Below, piece by piece: positions 57,601 through 64,000 of a DNA stretch of 64,000 nt. The notes under the pieces were generated by a model, which worked only from the letters and a program-made list of their open reading frames with translations, did not search any database and had not been told where the DNA came from. The stretch's first letter is position 1. Each line of letters opens with the position of its first letter. The translations under genes were made by a program, and so were the position numbers. The stretch spans positions 1 to 64,000 of the forward strand of contig JBAJFG010000591.1 in assembly GCA_037903475.1 (NCBI GenBank), read 5' to 3'. The DNA comes from Ancylostoma caninum (taxonomy: Eukaryota > Nematoda > Chromadorea > Rhabditida > Ancylostomatidae).

Positions 57601-59300
57601 AGGAAACCACTTGACAGTGTTTGAGCCAGCCGACGATGCGAAGATTGTGCAATTCCATGGGTTTTGCGCTACGGCAAGAAGTGTTGTTAGAGGAGTGGTT
57701 TAAAATTAATCACTTAACGACTGAGTTTAGTGGTGTTCGAGTGCTCCAGGAAAAACACGGGTGGCAGGATTTCTAACCATGCGTTTTCAGCCGTGAAGAT
57801 GAAAGAACAGGTGGAGGTTCAAGTGACTGGAACGAAAGGAAGCTAAGAACGGTAGATTATCTCTCTTTTGCTTAGTCATAAGACCTTTGAGACATTCCCA
57901 TCTGTCAGCATTTTATCTGTGCAAGTATGTATGTTATGTCACACTTATGACTAATTATGGAATAATTTCAGCGCTGATGGGTGGGGATTGTGCTAAGCGA
58001 GCGACGATGATACAGTGTTATCATGCGGAATACTGTCTAAACAGATGCGCTGTGATTGATTAGTGTTATTTATTAGATAGAGATAAGGTTGCGCACAGGA
58101 CGACCGAAGCGCACTCCACAAATGAGGCCGAAACACGCCAGCGATCCATTAGTGAGTAATCCTACTTTTACTTTCGTTAGTGGTGCCAAAGTCAACATTG
58201 GATTCCATCTCTGATGTTTACTTATCACTTCTACCACTTGAAATTGCAGTTTGGGTGGATCGGTCATACGTAATGTGAGCATTAGGCAATGTGAAAAAGC
58301 TACAATGCCTCTTTTATGGTTCATTTCACCATGCACGAGAGTTCGAGAAAGATTAGAGGAGAAGAGACGTGTGAAACTATGCGAAACTAGGTGCGAAACA
58401 AAGCAAAGCTTGTTTGCTTGCTGTTCATTTCGAAGATTGCAATTTAACGCACAACTATGTACCCATCTCTGGTAATTTCTGGGATTGGATATATCATTAA
58501 ACTGCGTTGATAAATTGGGCTATCATTTCGTCTTTAATGAGCAAGGCTTTTAGTGCTTACTTTATTTACTTGTTTATCTACTTTTTTAATATATCTCAAG
58601 GGTATGCACACTGGAAAGCAACTACATGCGATATTAATTATCTATTAAAAATTATATTGGAAAAACTCGCGCATGTGCACGAACATTCACTGCCCTGCCT
58701 CAGTGTTAGAGAGCCACGTATATGCTCTCAGAAGCGGAGAGTCGCTAGAGTGAGCTTATATTAATCAGCAGAAACTCATTACAAAACGCAGGCGAACTCT
58801 GAAGCCGTCCCATTACGGCTCTGCAGCAGAACAGAAACAACTAGCGAACAGGATAGAATAGTGAAATGCAGAATGACACGCTGTTACGCTCATGTTTGAC
58901 AAAAGCTCAGTAATGACACTAGTATACGTGGCAACATGCTAAGGTCGAGCACTTTACACTCGTCATAGAGCTTTGTTCTTCCTTTTGGCAAAGTCAATCC
59001 ATCCGGTTTTGAAGAACTGTCACCTTAAAGTTTGCTTCATTGGTAGGATTTTAGCGCTAAGAATAGTAAGAAGGTGGTCCGCTCAATTTAACCTACACAT
59101 TTAGTTATCAGGAGAAGAATCTCAATGATTTGCATGTGATGATTACGTTTGATTCCAGCCATAAGCACTGAGAGACGAAATTAACGAGCGAAATACTCTG
59201 TTCAGCTCATTCCTAAGAAAATTATGCGAAGATTGGTATGAAGAAGATTGTTGCGAAGGAAACCCCACACATTAGCGCTTTCCCACTTAGAAAGCAGTGT
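54632..59300. other. Upstream region of the RNA-binding protein gene; no firm gene
   Basis: The region contains GC-rich patches (about 54600-54900 and 55500-55580) and short exon-like stretches with splice-like edges. One, ending at GTAAGT (about 56454), reads RRSTYRKLQTYLDKSGEDG. Another, between ATTTTAG and GTACTG (about 56825-56920), reads FVTIPKQERDAVPLRRRD. They do not join in phase and may be chance. Confidence 0.4.
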
Positions 59301-59371
59301 TTCGCGACATTTGGAGGCAAAATTCATGCAGATCTAGAACTGACCACCTTGCTTACCTACCTCATGCCTCC

Positions 59372-59382
59372 CAACCTTCAGC
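59372..59382 (+). promoter_or_regulatory. Possible splice or trans-splice acceptor upstream of mec-8-like ORF
   Basis: CCAACCTTCAG precedes CGGCCATG. If used for spliced-leader addition it would expose an upstream ATG (59388) in a different frame that overlaps the main ORF. This is only suggestive. Confidence 0.25.
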
Positions 59383-59534
59383 GGCCATGACGTCACCTGT
59401 CGGCGAAGGGACCATCATCCGCGGGCAGGTTGCCGGGCAACGGTGCCCCGTGGCGAAAGGGGCGGGCTGGACGCGCCGCGTGCCTCATGCGCGGCGGCGC
59501 AGAGCGAGGGCCAGTTACCTGCCGGCCTGCCGAG

Positions 59535-60425
59535 ATGGATGGCGGCAAGCTAGCGTCCGCTATTTCCATGGAATCGCTCAATTCCGTCAGTACCGAGTCC
59601 TGCTCGCAGGTACGCACTCTGTTCGTGTCTGGTCTGCCGATGGATGCGAAGCCTCGGGAGCTTTACCTGTTATTCCGTGCCTACCGCGGCTACGAGAGCT
59701 CTCTGTTGAAAATGACGGCGAAGAACGGAAAACCGACGTCACCGGTGGGTTTCGTGACGTTTCAAACCAGTAAGGATGCAGACGACGCTCGCAAAGCACT
59801 GCAAGGAGTGCGTTTCGATCCGGACTGCGCGCAGGTACTTCGTCTTGAGCTCGCCAAGTCGAATACGAAGGTCAGTCGGCCGAAACAGTCACCTCCGCCC
59901 GTTATTCCTATTGCGGCCCCCTCCCTGCAGACGATGCCACAGTTTCTGGCCCCCCTGCAGCCTGCCGAAGCGATCGTTCTCGACCAACACCCCCTACTTC
60001 TGGACCAACATCAGCTGCTCTCCCTTAGTCTTCCTCGATTCCCTACTGCTCAATCTCTTCCTCTTGCTGGTATTCTGCCTTCTGATGCCGCCGCCTATCA
60101 CCAGAATGCTGCTATATTCCAGGCCGCTTTGGGGCTCGGGGCGCAGAACCCCGCGCTCCAGGGCTGCTCCACGTTGTTTGTTGCTAATTTGAGTCCCGGT
60201 GTCACCGAAGACGAGTTGCGGTCTGTATTCAAGGCATTTGCTGGCTTCACGCGACTCCGAATGCACACCAAGAACGGCTCTTCAGTTGCTTTCATCGAGT
60301 ACTCGTCGCTGGCATCAGCAACGAGTGCGATGATGGCCTTGCAGGGCTTCCAGCTCGGCTCATCAGAACGTGGTGGTTTACGGATCGAGTACGCTCGCAA
60401 TAAGATGGCTGACGTGAACGGCTGA
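59535..60425 (+). CDS. mec-8: MEC-8/couch-potato-type double-RRM RNA-binding protein, intronless
   Basis: The 296-residue protein has two RNA recognition motifs. RRM1 is about residues 26-106 (RNP2 LFVSGL at 29-34, RNP1 PVGFVTF at 70-76). RRM2 is about 213-290 (RNP2 LFVANL at 214-219, RNP1 SVAFIEY at 250-256). A linker rich in Leu, Pro and Gln lies between them. The arrangement and length match C. elegans MEC-8 (about 312 residues), a nuclear regulator of alternative splicing needed for touch neurons and muscle attachment. The start is placed at the ATG after CCGAG because MDGGKLAS begins a family-like N-terminus; an in-frame ATG at 59484 is possible. The coding region is GC-rich and uninterrupted, whereas the worm gene has several introns, so this is either a retrogene or a gene that lost its introns. 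The frame is intact, which suggests function. Confidence 0.85.
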   Translation: MDGGKLASAISMESLNSVSTESCSQVRTLFVSGLPMDAKPRELYLLFRAYRGYESSLLKMTAKNGKPTSPVGFVTFQTSKDADDARKALQGVRFDPDCAQVLRLELAKSNTKVSRPKQSPPPVIPIAAPSLQTMPQFLAPLQPAEAIVLDQHPLLLDQHQLLSLSLPRFPTAQSLPLAGILPSDAAAYHQNAAIFQAALGLGAQNPALQGCSTLFVANLSPGVTEDELRSVFKAFAGFTRLRMHTKNGSSVAFIEYSSLASATSAMMALQGFQLGSSERGGLRIEYARNKMADVNG

Positions 60426-63400
60426 GTAATTTGACTTATTTCTTATATATTTCTTTGTTTTTACTAGTTTATGCCATACCTTTCCCTTTGATTACACCAC
60501 TTTTGCTGCATCTCTTAGCATTTCGTGTAGCATTTGCATCGCATCATACCCTATCGATTCGTTTTACCTGCTTTTCGGCAATCGATCGACGAGTCAGTCA
60601 GTGGTGGAGCGGAGTCCGATTCGATCGGTTGTCGTCGTCCTTGTGTATGTGTGTACTTTCTCTCATACCTTGTACGAGATGCCCACTTTGTTCCTAAGTT
60701 TAATTTCTCCTGTTACAAATGGATGTCCTTCCTCACACTGCAGTCGGTCCAATGCACACCTTTTTCATAGAAGAAGGAAATCACCCCCACACTTCCCTTT
60801 TGTACCTCATTTCTCCTCATTTTGCTAGAAAAAAATATTGAAGCTTTACCAGTGAACGATCTCAGCGATCTGTAATAATAGCAGTATGGCACCGGATGAG
60901 CTGCTACGATTGTTAGTAGCTGATCTGGGCGCCTACTCGTTCCTGATCACCAAAATCGGATCAATTTTCTTTCCACATATTTCCTTATCTCTCGTGTACT
61001 TGCAGTCTGTGATGACCGTTTTTCGAAAGGTTGTTATAGGGTCCAAATGCCGCCTCACTTGTTATTTTGGTCACCTTCCACATATTGTTTTTGTCCTGCG
61101 GGTGTGGTGGTGCAGCATCATCAAGCACGTCTTCCCCTGATTTTTGTCTCTTTACGTTCAGGAGCTCCCATGATCACCGCTCTATCACGTACATCGTCTT
61201 CACCACCACACTCACAATCAAACCAAGCATCATATTGCAGCATTCCAAAGTTCCCAGTAGTGACAGAGAAGAGCATATTTCATTGCATTCACGGTATTGT
61301 CTGTGTGTTATGCGCTTGTACATGTACATTCAATGGCAATATTCCTCCTTTTGAATGGTTTTTTCTGTTTATTTCGAATATATGATTGTTTATTTGTCTG
61401 AATCTATCTCATCAGAGCACAGAAGCACAGTACACACACATAAGCACAAGTCAACCAACGGTGCACAGCAAAGCACAGCAGCAGATGACCAAATGCACTA
61501 TGTCGCTTGGAGCTAGCAGCTTTGAGTCATGTCCGTCGTCAAAGATAGAAACTGTCGAAAAGTCAGCTGAGGTGATATTTGGGGAATGTGCGGAAAGTGA
61601 CTTGTTGGATGCGCGGGTGGTGGTGGTGCGGGCAAGTGATCTTCAAGGACAACCGGGATAGCATGGCTAATGATCAGCTGATGAACTTGGCAAGGCTTCT
61701 TCCATTTCGGCAAGCGTTTTCTGTAGATATTCGATACGTTCGTCCTTCCATGAGATTTCGTAGCGAAGGCTTTCCATGTCTTTCTGAAATAAGTTCATTT
61801 ATATGCAATTCTTTGCACTGGTATTATGCACTAGAAGCGCTCATGACTCAAAATAGGTCTCCACTGGGGTTGTGCGTCTTCCTTACATTTGTTATTGAAC
61901 ATTATATTCGAAGTTTCATATAGAGGTATTATTTGATGAAAATATTGCAAGAAGGGGATCAAAATATTTCCTTCCGATGCATGCTTATTTGATTTTTTCT
62001 AGTCTTTTTTTCTTTCATAAGAGATTGTTATAGAGTGCATATACGCATACGTTTTGACGTAATGAGGGAGCTTTAGCGTTTTTCATAACCTTTGGGAGTT
62101 TATGAATCTTTTAAAGTATTGAACTACACCAATAAGTATTGGACAAAGTAATGAGTGGTCACGAAAAGGGAGTGGTATTTAGCGTGATGTGCCTGGAAAA
62201 GTTATAAATCACTCGGTGGCTGGAAACATTACCATTTTGGGATAATTATATTGTCTACGGTTGCCAGGTTTTTGATATCGCTCGGTTCATTGCCTGTTAT
62301 TGATGTGGAGCATTAGTTGTAAAGTCGGAAATCGAATTACAAGATGTTTGTGTTTTCTGCATGGAAGCGGTGCTTTTGTCAAGTGATCCTAGGGATCTAT
62401 GTCTTGCAATCAATCTAGCTGTATCACGGACACTACTATAGAGTTTCCTTTTCACTAACTTTACCTTTCGGTGTTAGTCAACGTTTTCATTCATCAATTT
62501 GAACGGTCAAACAAGTTAGGTCAACGTTTCCTGCGGATCGGTACTATTTCTAAGAACTGAGGAAGGGCCACAGGACTTTTCAGGGATTTGTTGTACTCCA
62601 AAGTGTTTTGTGCTGTGGAGCCGTTACAAAATTCTTTCTGACACTGGATTTTTAACCTGGCGCACAAATACGCGTAGACACCAATTAGATAATGCGCAAA
62701 CATCCACGTGTGTATGTGTGGTACGTAGTGCAAATACACTCAATACACACGACGAGCAAGTGATCAGCCGGAAAGTAAGGGTGCGCGCGCGAATAACATC
62801 TTGTTCGTCGCCGCCGCGCCGCCGTTTCCGACTGGAACAGAGTGAACGGTCCGAGCTGCAGCTCAGGTGTCCCTTGCATTGATGTTGAACAAACGCTTGC
62901 ACGTCGTGGCTCCATGGGGGTTCCACCGCTGATTTTTGGTCGCCAACTAGTGCATCCTTAGTTCGATCATTATTTCCGTATTAGAGTGCGATCTTGCAAA
63001 TCCGCATCGAAGCGAGTGGCCTTCTGTTTTGTACCATTCAATCGAAATCGGTCTCATTTAATCCGTTCATTTTTGTGCGGTAAAATTGGTGCTTTATAGG
63101 CGAGTTTAATCCACAGTAAATCTGTCCGCATGTACAGTGCCTAACCAGAATCCAGTTTAAATGAGCATTTCTGTCAACTTCGAACGATCCATGCAGAACG
63201 AGTTTCTGTCTAGGGCAATTATATAAGGCTGTATTCGCTTTTTAGGGGAAGTAATTGTGGCGAATACCACAAAGTAAAGGGCAAAGTTTGCGCGAATCCA
63301 TAGTGATGTGGGGACACTTCACACTTGTTCTTGATGATATGTATTTTGGGCAAATTGACGGCAATTCACTGGAACTAGCTCCAAAATCGATCTCTTGAGT

Positions 63401-64000
63401 GTTTTTGTGAACTCGTCTCTCAGCATACGGAACAATATAGTGGCAACATGAGAACTGCGCACATTTCCCTGCAACTGGGGACCTTAAGAGAATCTAGTTT
63501 TTTTTAAACACTGGGATATAATCCTGGAAGACTTCCCCTTTTGTCAAGCAGGAATAGCAAGGGTATCCCAGACCTCGCCGCCGCACGCTGCAATAGCTAT
63601 GATCACTACGATCGGAAGCGATCCAAACGTGGCAGTCAATACGCATCTTCTTCATTATCCTTACCACCTTCATCGCCGATTCATTTTGATTCACTTTAAA
63701 GTGGCGAAGTTTAGGATGTCCGGAGTACTATGGAATGTATAAAAGAAAAGTACCCTAGATAACAATTGTGCAGTCCTGATACAATATCTAGTCTACAGCA
63801 CTCGATGGTATCTTCCTGACTACAAAAGAAATTAACGTGAAATGCTGGGAACGGCTCAAGAAAACTACTTCATTTAGGACTGAATAAAAATCTATCAATT
63901 TCATTAGTTGCTAGTTCATTACTTGTCATTTCCATTACTTGCCGGTTTAGAAATTTATTCGCAAGTTCGAAAGAAAAGTAGACCTCTACGACAATGTTTA
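60426..64000. other. 3-prime side of the RNA-binding protein gene; no gene recognised
   Basis: The T-rich DNA directly after the stop may be 3-prime UTR. No AATAAA is seen close to the stop. A short A run (60828-60836) and an ORF starting MAPDELLRLLVADLGAYSF (60886) follow. A CG-rich patch at 62780-62860, with GTGCGCGCGCGAA and CGCCGCCGCGCCGCC, could be a promoter. No tRNA, rRNA or transposon was recognised. Confidence 0.4.

Noticed and set aside
59297..59773. 158-codon ORF overlapping the mec-8-like gene in another frame
   Set aside because: It is basic and low in motif content; the overlapping frame carries two clear RRMs. At most part of it is an upstream ORF.

Overview
The window looks like repeat-rich nuclear DNA of a nematode, probably a strongylid or other rhabditid (clade V). 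The pointers are a MEC-8-type double-RRM protein, Tc1, mariner, hAT, Helitron, Ty3/Gypsy and RTE-type transposon remains, AT-rich DNA, and short exon-like ORFs flanked by nematode-style splice sites. A TIMP-like exon recalls hookworm gene families, but this is inference. Nothing suggests a bacterial or organellar origin.

Layout. (1) 1-11831 is a giant inverted repeat: two arms of about 3.93 kb (1-3926 and 7905-11831) around a 4.0 kb spacer. Each arm holds the same nested foldback elements. The spacer holds a LINE 3-prime fragment, a TA-flanked MITE, a dead Tc1 element with IR/DR termini, and a third copy of unit B. (2) 10302-26315 and 28497-47960 are two direct copies of one segment (units A, B, C). 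They differ by indels, many of which resolve into transposon insertions with a visible empty site in the other copy. (3) Between the copies lies a 5-prime-truncated Ty3/Gypsy element with its 3-prime LTR (26316-28215). (4) 48000-59300 appears single-copy, with a few exon-like ORFs that I cannot name. (5) 59535-60425 is one uninterrupted ORF for a MEC-8/couch-potato-type RNA-binding protein, the best gene in the window. (6) 60426-64000 shows no recognisable gene.

Comparing the copies gives most of the information. It defines a 1,890-bp Helitron carrying a 59-bp minisatellite (A|T empty site at 35012/35013), a 758-bp Helitron-like insertion in copy 2, a hAT element with an 8-bp target duplication, a MULE-like MITE with a 9-bp duplication, mariner remnants deleted differently in each copy, and a family of GC-rich MITEs capped by a palindrome. 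It also shows a 760-bp tract that looks identical between otherwise diverged copies. Host coding signal in the duplicated segment is limited: a duplicated TIMP-like last exon, a 26-codon signal-peptide ORF kept open in three copies, and a membrane-anchor ORF intact only in copy 2. I infer a fast-rearranging, transposon-driven multicopy locus next to a conserved RNA-binding protein gene. All identities were judged by eye.
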